64,000 nucleotides of DNA from Tillus elongatus (Eukaryota > Arthropoda > Insecta > Coleoptera > Cleridae). Shown one piece after another: positions 46,641 through 61,004 of the stretch. How positions within the stretch are numbered: the first letter of the stretch is position 1; each line of letters starts with the position of its first letter. The notes under the pieces were generated by a model. That model had not been told where the DNA came from and ran no database searches. It worked only from the letters and a program-made list of their open reading frames with translations. Location of the stretch: positions 1,116,001 through 1,180,000 of the forward strand of contig OZ023269.1 of assembly GCA_964006375.1 (NCBI GenBank), in the 5' to 3' direction. The position numbers and the translations under genes were made by a program.

Positions 46641-47182
46641 ATGAAACTCGGCAAGTGCCTTTCTTTTATTAATAGCTTGGATGAGTTTGTTAGCCAAGAA
46701 AATCGGACGGGGTTTTCCGGGAAAATTTTGAGTTTACTTTCAAAAAATATTTTTTCTCCAAAAATAACAAAGCTGTTTTAATGTAATTTACTACATATAT
46801 TTCCTTGAGAGATACGTTACTAAGTACCAAAATTCAACTTTCTAAGTTTATAGAAAATTGAGTGTTTCAAATTTTAAGTTTCCTTTCGAAATATTTTTTT
46901 TTGGAAAATTACAAAGTTATTTTAATTAAATTTGGTGGCTATTTTGCCCTAGAAAGGACCTTACTAAGTACCAAAATTAAACTTTCTAAGTTTATAGAAA
47001 ACTGAGTTATTCAAATTTGAAGCATTTAATAAAAATTCACTACCATAACGCACTTGCTGAGTCCAGAGTTTTTTGTATATTATCCTGCTGCCAACTTTTT
47101 CTACCATTGGGCTACGCGTAGCATGATATATGATATCTAATAAGACGTATATAAGCACGTATGTTAGTTTTATACCGTCTTG

Positions 47183-47439
<257 letters not shown>

Positions 47440-47440
<1 letters not shown>

Positions 47441-47985
47441 GTTGTGTAACCGTACAAATATCAGAAAAAGCCGCTACAAAATCTGTGTTTAAAACTATAC
47501 AATATTGTCTTAAATTTTAAGTTACATGTTAATAATTAGCAGCTCTTATTTAGAGTAATTGAAGTTGGGAACTACTTTGAAAAGGACTCGGAGGAATCTA
47601 TGAATCGAAAAAACTTGGACCTATGTTGAGATGAAAAGTCTTACTTTTACGTAAAGAATCCAATGGGCGATGGCACATGTATTTTGAAACATCCTGTATA
47701 TAAAAATATTTTCCGAATGTAGTGTCACATTGACACCTGCATGATCATATTTCTAATATTTATAATGGTGTGGACGTAACAGATGAACCACGCACTAAAT
47801 GGACATCCTGTATAAGTAACAACCTACTAAAAATCGGGGTCCCAATTCAAAAGATTAACCGAAACTTGCAGAGTCTATTAGTGTAAATTGTTACCAGTAT
47901 AACTGTAAATGAGTGTAATTAATTCAAGACTTGTTATGAAATTAATAATATCTCCCGAGGAATCTTAGTACTAACACGCCGCTTA
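47440..47985. other. no gene; two mariner-like end scraps
   Basis: CATCCTGTATA occurs at about 47,690 and 47,810, as at the inner or outer ends of mariner-type elements. Nothing else is supported. Confidence 0.35.
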
Positions 47986-47988
47986 TAA

Positions 47989-48309
47989 TTTTACAAAAAA
48001 TTTTGGCGTAAAATTCGTGAGAATCTCCATCTAGAGAAGGGCCGCGTCGTGATTAATTGTCGCAAAAATCCTCTGGTGAAATATAATGAGATATGTTGGG
48101 TGAATGATAACATTCCATTTAGCAAAGTTTTCAAGAAAAGAATCCTGTAAACAAGACCAGTCTTACATAATCCAGAATCCAGGATCGATTGTACGAAACT
48201 GCGTCGACTTGGTTGGCTTGAGACAATTGAGATAAAGGATTCGAATTGTAGGGAATTAATCTGGGTTAGTAAAGATTTGAATGTAATTATGAAGTTTCCA
48301 TTAGTGTAA
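47989..48309 (+). pseudogene. unidentified decayed coding stretch (106 codons, one stop)
   Basis: One plus-strand frame is open for 53 codons, has a TAA at 48,148, and continues for 52 more codons to 48,307. It reads protein-like (KGRVVINCRKNPLVKYNEIC; ESRIDCTKLRRLGWLETIEI). So few stops over 106 codons are unlikely by chance in such AT-rich DNA. No family is recognised; it may be an old element or a host pseudogene. Confidence 0.35.
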
Positions 48310-48860
48310 CTCGAGGTAAATAAGTGCTAAACTAATGCAGGTTATGAAGTAACGGGTTAGGATAAATGAAGGGGCAAAGGGGTAAGTTTCACGAGTGATA
48401 AGACTAGCACGGACTCATTAATTATTGAGCGAGCGTCCTGCCAACACCAGAAATGGTTTATCGATTGAAAAATGTGCAGCCCCTCTTATGTTGCATCGAG
48501 CACTTGTATTCTCGACAAATATACCAAAATAATTCATGGATTCACGGCACAACTATGATAATTTCTGATATTACTATAATCTAGGATAAGACTATATGAC
48601 CACGCGTTTATAATTTTCATTAAAATTTAGCGAGTATGGATTCTTAATCATTCCGAGGCTCTTTACAATGGATAATAATAATATAATATACACCACTCCT
48701 TGTTATTATGATAGGCTATTATTAGACAACCCGTCTTATTTGTGCAACAAAATTACAAATCTCATGTGAAGAAATCATTTGATTTTCTTTTTGTTTTCTC
48801 TAAATGTGTTTAAATTACCTAAATTGTTTGGTTATTCTTATTTAACAGGTTCAACCATCT
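48310..48860. other. no gene seen
   Basis: No motif or repeat recognised. Confidence 0.35.
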
Positions 48861-48867
48861 TATTATG

Positions 48868-49120
48868 CAGGGTGGTCCATTGAAAACGAGCTGGCAGTCA
48901 TAACTGCCAGGAAAAGATTTTGTCGAAAAAAACATAAAATACGTCAAATTTGCTTGGGAGGGGGACAACTTTTGACGCAAAAAGTATAGCTCAGACTTTA
49001 CCCTCCTAAGCGGGGGTGCCATGCCTCATTTTTTAAAATGGGAATAGGGGTCACGTGATAGTAAAAGGAGCTTTTGATTCCCTATACATTGCTTTTTTAT
49101 TTTTAATGTTCGGTCTATTC
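48868..49120 (+). repeat. solo terminal repeat of a mariner-superfamily element
   Basis: GCAGGGTGGTCCATTGAAAA and the following GGGAGGGGGACAACTTTTGA share layout with the 41,904 terminal repeat (start, then GAGGGGGACATGTTTTGACA). It is probably a remnant of a related element. No transposase adjoins it. Confidence 0.6.
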
Positions 49121-49140
49121 GTTTAGAATATATGTATTTT

Positions 49141-49221
49141 TGAAATATCACTAATGCATTTCCCCAGAAATTCTTATTGCCTGAGTTGGGCCACACCAGC
49201 GTTCATTACAAAATAAAAAAA

Positions 49222-49222
<1 letters not shown>
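49141..49222 (+). repeat. short dispersed repeat, second copy
   Basis: It matches 34,455-34,530 (TGAAATATCACTAATGCATT, CCAGCGTTCATTACAAAATA) and is directly followed by the core motif. Confidence 0.7.
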
Positions 49223-50085
<863 letters not shown>

Positions 50086-50245
50086 ATTCGCTACTATAAC
50101 GTACTGGCTCCAAAAGGAGTTCTAATTTTTGATAGACCAAGCTTTTCGTAAACAAAGAACGAAATATGTTTAGTAAATTTCGTTCTCTTGTATGTGACTT
50201 AGATTGTGAAAATATTTTTGTTTTGTTGGGTTGAAAATTTTCCAT

Positions 50246-50430
50246 TTATATGATGATTAGTGAGAAAGGTCTATATGGTTTTTTGCGTCTAGAATAAACT
50301 CCTTCTCCTTCGGCGTAATATATAAAAAAAGCTTTGTAACCTGGCTTTGTATTTTTATTGATTTCATATGATATCAGAGACCATCTTACCTCTTCGACGT
50401 AAAACTTTATATATTGTCTTTTCGCAGATC
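50246..50430 (-). CDS. unidentified 60-codon open frame
   Basis: A minus-strand frame without ATG is open for 60 codons (FYVEEVRWSLISYEINKNTK, then YYAEGEGVYSRRKKPYRPFS) and ends in TAA. It could be a terminal exon or a transposase scrap. No motif is recognised. Confidence 0.25.
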
Positions 50431-51195
50431 ACATATTTTATTAGGGTCAAGCAAATATTTGTTTCCATATATGTACTTCGGTCGGTTAAATAAAAAAATA
50501 AAAAACTTAAATATTAAAATTGTACATAAACCTGAACCGTAAAAAACCGCTTATATTTATTGCGTATACAAATCCTGGGTTGTTCGTTTGATGTTCTTTT
50601 CGATTTTGGGGTTATTAAATATTTATTGGTCACACTTTTTCGGTTTCCTCTCCGTTATCGGTATATTAAATATATAACTTGTGAAAAATCAATCAGAATG
50701 TTCGTTCTACATCGAGATAGTATTACGTACTCACATGTGTATTTACATCTTTCAGTTTGACTGACTGGGCCGCTATTTTTAAAATACAAGCTAGTTGAGC
50801 TTTCCTGGTTAAAACTTATTGGTATTTTTAGGTAACTATAGCCAATCAGTACCGCTATGGAACAGTTTCACCTCAGAATTCTGATAATTTTGCCAAACAG
50901 CTTCCGTTTTCCAAGAAGAGTAGAGATATTTAACGTACCCAACATCGCAGACCAACAAAGACTGGCCAAATTTTTTAAAAATCTGCGTACATTTTATTCC
51001 AAACCAAAACTCAAACCTTAAACATAATATACAGTCAGCGGAAAAATTATAGAATAAGTTCATTTATATTGGAGCCATTTGTGTTTTTACGATATGCTCG
51101 GACACGTCAAATCCAGTTTTCAAAAATACAAAGTTTTGCATAAAATTTACATTTCTCCTACTCCGGCTTTTCAAGTACGACGTCATCGACTTTTT
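50430..51195. other. no gene; possible pogo-like end
   Basis: ATACAGTCAGCGGAAAAATT near 51,030 resembles the start of Tc1/pogo-type elements. No partner was found. Confidence 0.3.
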
Positions 51196-51199
51196 TTTA

Positions 51200-51962
51200 C
51201 CCTAGAATACTAATGCGTCGTAAATTTTACACGCTTCCACTACTTCGGTTATTTTCGTTCACTTTGGTACAACGTAAAAACCACTCGTGCCAAGTACGAG
51301 TATCTTCCTGGTTAGTCGTAACCTCGTGCTTGGTGAGTTTTCACGCAAATATTATTGTTTTGTGGTGATATTTTCGACGCTTTGTCGTAAATGGTACGAG
51401 ATATTAGTATTACCGTGACTTTTGTTGCGGCTGTTCAATTATTCTTGCAACATATATTTTAGAACATTTTCGCCAATTTACAACAGGTGAATAAATTATT
51501 ACTCCTTTAACCTTAACTTAGACTTATAATAGTATTTAATTTCTAGAAAATGTCTTCCAATTGGGATAAAGACAGACCGTTGACAGAAACGAAGCTGCAA
51601 AATGAAATTGAAAAACTAATGAACGGCGAAGACAGCGAACCTGAAGCTTTTGAAGATAGAGGCAGTAATTGGGAAGAAGATAACCTAGAAGTAGAAGATT
51701 TTTCAGCCGACGATATCGATTCTGACCAAAATGATACGGACATGTATCCAACCTACTGATGGGTAACCCAGCTAAATCTCTACGTGAAGATGTTATCAAT
51801 GAAGTAGAAGACGAAGACTGAAGATGAAGCTCCATTGTCCACTTTTGTTGGAGGAACTAGGAGGCACGAGTCAATTTTAATGCCAAAGAAGCTCAGGCTG
51901 AAAGGAAGAGACGGGCATAGATGGTCTGCAGAACTGCCTACAAGGAACATCTAAAAATTAAT
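51200..51962 (+). pseudogene. piggyBac-like element, 5' end and transposase N-terminus
   Basis: TTTA followed by CCCTAGAATACTAATGCGTC (51,196 on) looks like a TTAA target and a piggyBac-type terminal repeat. A possible 5' UTR intron lies between CAACAG-GTGAAT (about 51,486) and TTTCTAG before ATG 51,550. The 69-codon frame (MSSNWDKDRPLTETKLQNEI) is acidic, as in piggyBac N-termini. Further on, in a shifted frame, LKGRDGHRWSAELPTRNI (about 51,890-51,955) matches the KxGxxWS block that precedes the piggyBac catalytic core. The catalytic domain is missing and a frame break separates the two parts. Confidence 0.65.
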
Positions 51963-51964
51963 TT

Positions 51965-54490
51965 TCTGTTTGAGCTTATATCCGTTATTTATAGATGGCG
52001 TTGATAAGAAAAGGTAGAGTGATCTTTATTTGTGCAGTTTAGTTACCTATGGATAACCTAAAAAGTTTTGATAAAGTTTAGTCGTGAAATAATTTAGTGC
52101 AAGTATTATTGCATCGAAACAAAGAACATGTGGGCGTAAGTATTATTCATATTTGTCTATATTTCCGTGGAATTTTAGCACATGACTGTCACAGATGGTG
52201 TAGTATTTAGTATGCGATGTGATTTAGAATTTCAGCTTACTTTATTTTCTAGTTTTTATCATTTGAATATTAACGTTCTTTTAAAGGAATATGTAACCGT
52301 CCTTAAACAAAAGTAAAAGTGTGTGTGACGTGGTATATAGTGATTGACCTCAAGTGGATGTGAATCTGCTTGATGGTGAGGTCACTTTTGCCTATTAGCC
52401 CTACCCTAAAAGCATCTATCTATCAGATTATTATTATTATTAAGACTAGAAACACTTTAGGAGGTTGGCAGATCTTGATATGGTTTGATACTCACGCTAT
52501 TTTCGGTGTTGCTCTGCCCGGAGTCCTATATTTGTGAGCGCCCCAAGCTAGGGCCTGGTTATATAAAATTTAAGGAATCTAGATAAGCGATAATTAGAAT
52601 TTATTAATGGTGTTGCTGCCAAACAGGAGAGATATCAGGGAGGAATTTCTCTTCAATTAAACAGATATGTTAATGTTAACAATGATATTTAATTTATTCA
52701 TATAAATAAATTTGAGATAGTAAACAAACTTAGATTAACATGGTTGGTAAATTTCAAATAAATATTAATTCATACACAAATAAAAATCAAATAAACAGCA
52801 AGAGTTTTAAGAAAAGGAAATTATCATTTCATATGGCATATGACAAAGTAATAAAATAAAATGGTTCTATGTTACAAAAATATTAACATTACCTACTGGA
52901 GGTATATTAAGGTTCAAGTGCTGTACTTTACAGCTCAAAAGCAGATACAAATTATTACTTAAATTGCTTGAGGTTCGGTTGATTTTTCAATGAAATAACT
53001 CGTCAGTCCTTTGAGTGAGGCTCCATTTAAGAAAAATATTACTATGTGAAGCTTCTACTTTAATGATTGTTAGTGAAAATATTAAGAAATGTAGAGGTTA
53101 AGTATTTTACAAACAAAAATCTGCTTATTACACTATCAAGCACTATGTACTTAAATTCACAATATTGACAAAATTCTAAAGAATAAACAGGAAGTTTAGA
53201 GTTGTCCCATTCTTAGGCACCTCACTGACAGTATTGAAGTTTAAATTTGATCATGTTACTTTGAAAATTTAAATTGTAAAGCTTCAAATAATGGACTGCG
53301 GCATGAAAAGTTTTGTTTGCTCCACACAAATAAATAAGGTTTCATCGACTCACCAAGTTCTGACGCCTGGAGTTACCTGTTGAACCTTTGAAGATGCTCT
53401 CCAAATAGAGTCAACCATCAGAGCCTAACACAGGCTTACAAACTTCAATAAAAGAGGGAAGTTTGGAGAGAACAAGTGGTACTTTCCATGGGTGTATTGG
53501 GAAGGGGGATCTTGTTGCTCCAATACTGCGGGCGGCAATTTGGCCCCTGACATCAAATGAACAACCGTCTCAAATCGATGTTCGGAATTAACTCCACTAA
53601 AATCTCTCTACAGCAATTAAAATGCAAATTGGCTCAAGTTAAATTTACAATGCCTACTAATTCAGAGCTCGGAAAGTATTTCTGATAAGCGTGAGAAAGG
53701 CAACAAAGGATCACTACTTAATTCGCGTTTTTCTGTCAAACACGTCGTTAATTTAAATTCAAATACCGATCAAATGATATTAAACAATCACTGACAACTG
53801 TTGTTAGATATTATAGACAACTAAAAGGAATTTTATCACCTATTTTAAGATAATTATCAGCCACGCTAATTAAAATATGTTAACTTGTCAACAGCCCAGC
53901 TCCGACTCCCCCGAGGTAGCGTCTTGTGCATTCAGACCTAACTCTTTCCCCTTGACGCCTCACATACCCTCGTCTTTAATTCAAGGTTTTCTCGGGAATT
54001 TTTTGTTGAACGGCTCTAACGGTCGTTTTAGTTGAAATCATCCACACGGAAAAATATAGATCAAGTCACAACGATATTTAGTTCTTGGAAATATTCTTCC
54101 AGCAAAATGCGACGTAATTTTCCTTGGCAAACATATATTGAATTTTAACATACAAATTAGAAATACAGTAAATGCGTTTACGGTACTTGAAGTTTTAGCG
54201 ACTTTTCATCAAAATAATTTTGAAATCAAAACATGAATTGCCTTACAGATATTGGATTGTCGGCTATTAATTAAGTCTTATACGGGTTCATTTTGAATAT
54301 TTAAAGTAGTAACGAAACGCAATCGTTACAAACAGTAGGATTATCAACTATTTTTATGAAAAAATAAATTATGTAGCATTTTCTGTTCTTTATAGATACA
54401 GACACCAGCCAGTTTTTCATGATGAACTGCTTGAGTCTGCAGATAACCCTGATTTGATGCCATAACCACCAAATAATATTATTATAAATA
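51965..54490. other. long stretch without recognised features
   Basis: About 2.5 kb of AT-rich, apparently non-repetitive sequence with only short open frames. 53,370-53,560 and 53,895-54,030 are somewhat richer in GC but carry no motif I can name. It is probably intron or intergenic DNA. Confidence 0.4.
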
Positions 54491-54496
54491 GATAGG

Positions 54497-54688
54497 AATA
54501 AGAAATATCAAATTTCCGATGCGAGTGATGTTCTAGAAAATGATGAGAAATGGGAAAGTGAAAATGATTTACCTCTACTGACTTTCAGACTGAATAACAG
54601 TAATGAAGTGATACCAGTGCCAAAACGAAGAAAGGTCGTAAATGTCACGTGGACGGATGTTACAAACAATGTAACAAAAACAATGTAA
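54497..54688 (+). pseudogene. unidentified acidic/basic open frame, possibly piggyBac-related
   Basis: A 63-codon frame without ATG reads SDASDVLENDEKWESENDLP, then VPKRRKVVNVTWTDV. An acidic stretch followed by a basic KRRK and W-T-D is reminiscent of piggyBac N-termini, but there is no catalytic motif. The call is tentative. Confidence 0.28.
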
Positions 54689-54689
54689 C

Positions 54690-55375
54690 AAACAATGAAT
54701 AAACAATCAATCCACAAATCACACAAGATGATGTACGTGGAAGAAAACACAAATATTAAAGAAACACAAATTAAAATCTAGACCATGTCCTAATTAGCCT
54801 ACAATAAACACACAAAACCAAATACAGCCTACTTACAATATCACAAAAAATAACACAGTACTATGAGCTTTTTACTAGAAAATAATGGAACCTGAACCAT
54901 ACACAGCTTCAAGTATTACAATTTACAATAATTAAAAATCTACAACAATAAAACATTAAAAACATCACTATAATAGGCTATATTAATATGTATCTCACAT
55001 AATAAAATCTTTATACACATCAAACAACAATCACAGTATTCAACAAATACAAAATTACCACAAAAGAAAACCATCGGATAGATATTTCTGGGTTATGTTT
55101 TCAGTGTGTACCCCTATGGAGCTAAATAAATTATTTCAAATAATTTTGTAAACTGGATATCAAATGGAGATAACCAAATTGGCGTGTCGCTATAAAAGTG
55201 AATAGGCCTTTGATTAATTCTCCGAACTTGTCAATGGGACGTTACAACTCCTTAACTCAAGTTTGGTAGATCTCAAAATTTAGCACAAGTCGTGACATTT
55301 ACAATATGGATACAAGAGTAATATAATTATTTAAGGAGAGCTCGACCATTTAACAGAAAATTAGCTATACATTTT
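54690..55375. other. no gene seen
   Basis: Very AT-rich sequence with ACA/CAAT-rich runs. No feature. Confidence 0.35.
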
Positions 55376-55379
55376 GAAA

Positions 55380-55490
55380 CGAGAAATAGAAAACAGAATC
55401 ACCGCAAAATAATAACAGATAGTTAGTCGCTAGATAAGTATTTCGCCAATGAAGTTGTCTCCGTTTCTAGCTGTCTGCGACGTCGAAATA
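55380..55490 (-). repeat. diverged Penelope-type end, relative of 20,150-20,345
   Basis: On the minus strand GACAGCTA, GAGACAACTTCATTGGCGAA and ATACTTATC follow in the same order as the 20,150-20,345 segment. The stem is broken by two mismatches. Confidence 0.5.
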
Positions 55491-55683
55491 CAAGGGCATA
55501 TTATTATCTGGTTGTTCTGGAAACTTTCCAGTAAGCAAAACTGAATTTAGTTGACAGCTGGATAGGTCACTACATTAACCACTCTTTTCAAGTACTGAAA
55601 ATAGCCATGTTGGAGAGACTGACTTTTTTTAATAGGTTTGAAATATTGTATCACAATTGATATGGTTACATCCAAAGAAGCTG

Positions 55684-55686
<3 letters not shown>

Positions 55687-55760
<74 letters not shown>

Positions 55761-55930
55761 TATACAGGATGGCCCACCGCATACGCCGCGGGCTCACACG
55801 TTTATAGTCTATATTTTTCGTTATATTGAATTTATTTCAAACGGAGATTATGTAGGTTGAAAAGGAATACAACCTCAAATTAATTTAAAATATACAGGCT
55901 GATCAAAAAAGTGTTGCACCCCAAACTTAT
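55687..55930 (+). repeat. (AT)n tract with mariner-type ends
   Basis: About 65 bp of AT is followed by TATACAGGATGGCCCACCGC (55,763) and, 125 bp on, by ATACAGGCTGATCAAAAAAG (55,890). Both resemble mariner-superfamily termini. They are solo ends or nested remnants. Confidence 0.55.
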
Positions 55931-56511
55931 GTGTTTTCTTATGGAACACCTAATATGTGACAACGTTTTTGAGTTCTATGGGGAAAATAAGGTTCACTTA
56001 CCTCAAAGATCCTTAAAGCTAGCTATTACGGTTTCCCAGATATCTTGATTTTTCGACGAATGTGGGGTTTTCGAAAGCAAATCTTATCCCCATTGTCAGA
56101 TGATTTCGTAAAAAAACTCAGTATATTTTGATGGCGGATTTGGTACTTCATCAACTACTGTATACAATATTTCACAGTACTCTACAGGGCGTTCAAAAAT
56201 TCCAGTTTTATTATCAGCACATTCAAAGCAGATTATTGCATTTATTTCAAATGGAATACCCTATATTTTTTGTTGCGTTTCATTGAGAAATAATTTACTT
56301 TCATATGATACTAGGGGTTCCCTATACCCTAGTGTAACAGTTCTGGCGCTATTCACACTTTTATTATTGTTTTTGTATAAATAAGAATTTTTCATTTTTA
56401 ACAACAAATTTAACTTGCTTTGTTTGAAAATCAATCGGGAGACTAATCCAAGGTAAACAAATGATAGAAATAAGAGCAGGAAAACCAAGAGTAATTATAA
56501 TAAACATAGTT

Positions 56512-57576
56512 CTACAAATTTTCAAAATGACGTCCATTGTTGATTGCATAATTGTAGCCCTTCTTCAAAGACCGCTTGACATTAAGCAACATTTGCGGCG
56601 ACGTTGTGTTGAAAGCATTCCGTATGCGTTGTTTCATGTCATCTTGTGTGGCCGGAGCCATTTCATATACGATATTCTTAACATGTCCCCACAAGAAAAA
56701 AACCAAGACATGTTAGGTCTGGCAACTTGGCTGGCCTGTTTTGTGGACCTCCTCGTCCTAACCATTTGTTGGGAAAATGTCCACTAAGTTCTTGTCGCAC
56801 TCCGATTTAAAAATGTGCCGGAGACCAACAAGCCACATCCGACTTATAATAGATAGTGGGGTGTCTTCCAAAAGTTCAAGCAAACTTTGACGAAGAAACC
56901 TATGAAACATATCTCCATTTAGGTGTCCATTAAAAAAGTGAGGACCTATTACTCTTGAATCCTAATATTCCACCTCATACATTGATAGACCAACGATTCT
57001 GACGGTTAATGCTGCTGAAAAATGTGGATTTTCATCAGCGCAGTAATGAAAATTAGGTCTGTTTACCAAGCTGTTACTATGGAAAGTCGATTCGTCTGTA
57101 CACAGCACATGATCGAAAAAGTGGTCATCCTCACCCAACATCTCTAATGCCCACATACAGAAATCAAGTCGTCGATTGAAGTCAGCATCTAAAAGTTCTT
57201 GATTTAATGGGATATGGTAGAGATGAAATTTGTGTTTTCTAATTATTCTGCCAATATTCTGCCTGCTCAACGCCGTTTCCTGACTGACTTTGTGCTGGCT
57301 TATGTGGGGACTTTCTATAAAGAATCCAATGACCGCAAACACATTTTCTTCATTTCCAGTAATTGGACTCTCTTTATTGGTCAATTCATATGCTACGCTT
57401 CCAGTTCTTCGAAAAACTCCTAGCAATCTTTCAAAACTTCCTCTGGATGGATGATTTCGTACTGGATATTTTTGTGCGTAAACTCGTGACGCCAGTAAAC
57501 AATTTTCATGACATTCACCAATAGTTAGAATCATATCGATTCGTTCCTGTATAGGATACGTTATGATTTCAAACAA
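56512..57576 (-). pseudogene. mariner-superfamily transposase, second lineage
   Basis: The minus-strand N-terminal frame (57,576 to 56,962, 204 codons) has helix-turn-helix regions (GECHENCLLASRVYAQKYP; HISQHKVSQETALSRQNIGR) and CTDESTFHSNSLVNRPNFHY with the first catalytic Asp. The middle with the second Asp is decayed. The C-terminal frame (56,706 to 56,512) keeps FLWGHVKNIVYEMAP. The sequence is clearly diverged from the 44,282 family. TACAGGGCGTTCAAAAATTC near 56,183 may be one terminus. Confidence 0.85.
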
Positions 57577-57834
57577 AATAATTTGAGAAATGATAAAATT
57601 ACAAAAGAGAGTGGCGATGTAATTCAGGAATTAAAAGTTGTGCAATAGGTAATCGCAAACAAAAATTGACAATAATTGACAAATGTTACAGGCATATGTA
57701 CAATCAAGTAACCATGTACGTTTCATTCGTTTCAATATCCGATGCAGAGAATTTGTTATCAAGAGAAAAGTCTTATTTATGTAGCCTATAAACTACACAA
57801 GAAGATTCTACGTTCGGTCAATTTAGGAGGATGT

Positions 57835-58080
57835 CCCGTGGGGATATTTTGTGATCGACAGCGTTGATCATGACATCTCGTTGTCAAATACGGCAGACTA
57901 CATAAAAGACAATTTCAATCAAGTATAGAGGACCAGAGGATTCTATCTTGGACCCTGTGTTGTTCATTATTTATGTAAATGATCTGGCTGCATTATTGGA
58001 CACCGTTATGTGCGCGGACGATACTACTACCTTCTTTACAGCTAATTCGAACCAAATAGAGACCCAAACCAAAACTGCCT
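57835..58080 (+). pseudogene. LINE reverse transcriptase fragment
   Basis: One plus-strand frame reads SILDPVLFIIYVNDL and, after a gap of normal size, MCADDTTTFF. These correspond to RT motif B (GSILGPLLFxIYINDL) and the catalytic YADD box with Tyr changed to Cys. About 50 codons; truncated at both ends. Confidence 0.75.
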
Positions 58081-58171
58081 AAAATAATTTGTCAGGCTGG
58101 TTTTTAAGAACAGACTTATTGTTTATATTGACATGAAAGGCTACGTAAGGCTTCACGCTGGACACAAAATT

Positions 58172-58530
58172 TTGCTAAAAGAATACATAAAATTCAAATT
58201 ACATACCTAATCTGTAATTAAAATTGAAAACAAAATAATTTGTTTGCACGAAAATCCATTAAAACCTTATTTTCGAGGAATTTAGTTTAAAAAATGTTCC
58301 ATCAATTGTCTAATTTTTCATAAAAAAAAATTCGCAACAAATGTTTTTTCAAAGAAAATTGATTAAATTCATTTATAAGAAAATTCGCTAATAAAAGAAC
58401 ATATTGTACAAGAAAATTGAAATAAATTATATAAATGAAAAAATATTCAAAATATAATCTAAATACAAAACTAGATACTTTTTCTGTGGCTTCACAGAGA
58501 AAATTATTTTGCGTGTGGATGCTGTAAAAA
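58172..58530 (+). repeat. dispersed repeat, about 370 bp, copy B
   Basis: It aligns with 30,985-31,352 over its whole length. In both copies the right end is GCGTGTGGATGCTG. Confidence 0.75.
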
Positions 58531-58599
58531 TTGAATCCGGTTGTAGAGAAGAAATCATCCTCTTCTGATGTCACAAATTTCTACGTCTATTTTAACTGT

Positions 58600-58797
58600 G
58601 GAACCGCTATTAAACTTGAATTTTTAACAAAAAGTCGTTAAAAAACATTGAAATTACACAATCTAATCAGATAACGTTAAAGATGAATCAAAGATGAAAA
58701 AAAGTAAAAAAAAGTTGAAACAGAAATTCAGTCAACGTGAGAATTGAACTCGCGTCCCTTCGCTCATCAGCCATGCATCTAATGATTGCACCACCGT
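58600..58797 (-). repeat. tRNA-derived SINE, copy 2
   Basis: On the minus strand the head reads GGTGGTGCAATCATTAGATG and CGCGAGTTCAATTCTCACG (boxes A and B), as in a tRNA-like promoter. It is followed by a T-rich body with AACGTTATCTGATTAGATTG, matching the body of 16,403-16,560. Confidence 0.65.
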
Positions 58798-58799
58798 AA

Positions 58800-59025
58800 G
58801 CATTTTATCACACTTTGCAATAGAAGGTAGATAACCGATAATGGCCTTAAGTTATTTATTTGTAATATGTAAGCTTTTCAGAGGCAGATTTTGCAACTAT
58901 TTTAACAAATGAGAAGTGTAGCATAAATCTAAAACGTTCTATGCAATATTACATACAATATTTTGGTACTGCGTCTTCTCCAACTTTTAGTGGCACTAAA
59001 ATTTTGCTTTATTAAGTGCGTGTAA
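58800..59025. other. no feature recognised
   Basis: Short unassigned stretch between the SINE and the next repeat-family copy. Confidence 0.35.
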
Positions 59026-59027
59026 CT

Positions 59028-59930
<903 letters not shown>

Positions 59931-59934
59931 TCTA

Positions 59935-61000
59935 ACGTTAATTAACATGTGAGGCGTGACCGCTCTAAACGCAATCGTCATTCTTTTTCTTAAGTCAGTT
60001 AACTGTTTTTTACTTGAAATGCAGAAACTGAATGCGGTTGATGCTGGATGGATTAATTAAGGAAGCAAAATTAACTCTTTTGGTATGTCAAAATTTTAAA
60101 AGTCAATGTCGTCTTTACACAGTCACATTATACTAATTGGATAAGCCTATCAAAATTGTGACTTAAACAAGCACAAGTCAACTTATTTTCCAGATGTTAC
60201 GTACAATTATTAGGCTCAGTAAATCATAATAACAATAAATCGCGTGGTTCAGTTTTTGTACCATAATTTTTAAATATCCTTTTAAGAAAAAATATAATAG
60301 CGTAAGATCAGGTGATCGTGGTGGCCATGCTAACGATCCTGCATATTCACCGACTTGGAAATATTAAGTCGAGGTGCTGCCGGACATTGATTTTGTAGTA
60401 TGCTGTTGACCCATATTGCTGGCCCCATATCACATTCGCTGCAACTTGTGGGTGTTTGATCAGGATATAAGTTTTCCAAAGTTTGGAGCAGTGCTAAATA
60501 AACATCTCTCTGCAAATTGCCATCAATGAAAAACGGACCAATGGTATGGTTTCCAACTATTTCTGTCCAAAAATTAACTTTTTAAGTGTATTGCGTATAT
60601 TCTTCTTTCACCCAGTGTGGATTTTCTTTAGACCAGTAGCGACAATTCTGACGACTAGCATGGCCGTGAAGTGTAAAACTGCACTCATCAAAAAACAAAA
60701 CATGTTCTAGTTGGATAACATTATTATCTAACATTTCCATCATTTGTTCACAAAAAGACGTTCTCCCTTCAAAATCGTCTTCCATGAGCTCCTGAGTTTG
60801 TATTGATCTTTAGGGTCGCATTTTATTTTCTTTTACCATTCGAATAATCGATGAATGGCTAACATCCAATGTTGTGTCTGCCTGTCGACTCGAAATATGT
60901 GGGTTTTCCTCAAACTCAAGCCTTTCATCCAATTTGGTATCATTACACGGTGCATTAAGTTTTTGCATCTGCTTTACATGTCCAAGCTTTGCTTTTAAGG
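59935..61000 (-). pseudogene. mariner transposase, decayed sister of the 44,282 element
   Basis: The minus strand keeps EDDFEGRTSFCEQMMEMLDN, CSFTLHGHASRQNCRYWSKE (first Asp replaced: FFDECS keeps Asp) and a C-terminal piece at 59,940-60,010 matching RRITLAIRSVTPEML of the intact copy. About 280 bp of unrelated sequence interrupts it between 60,010 and 60,295. Multiple stops and frame changes are present. No terminal repeats remain. Confidence 0.82.
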
Positions 61001-61004
61001 ATAG

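Larger units (their letters stand above)
44103..47070 (+). repeat. local repeat family, subfamily II copy split by a mariner element
   Basis: Hairpin and L-II (44,103-44,229) lead into an (AT)n tract that is interrupted at a TA by the 2,065-bp mariner. The tract resumes at 46,347, is followed by a duplicated piece, and then R-II in its two-unit form (about 46,735-46,870 and 46,880-47,020). It ends with the core motif at 47,030-47,070. Confidence 0.88.
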
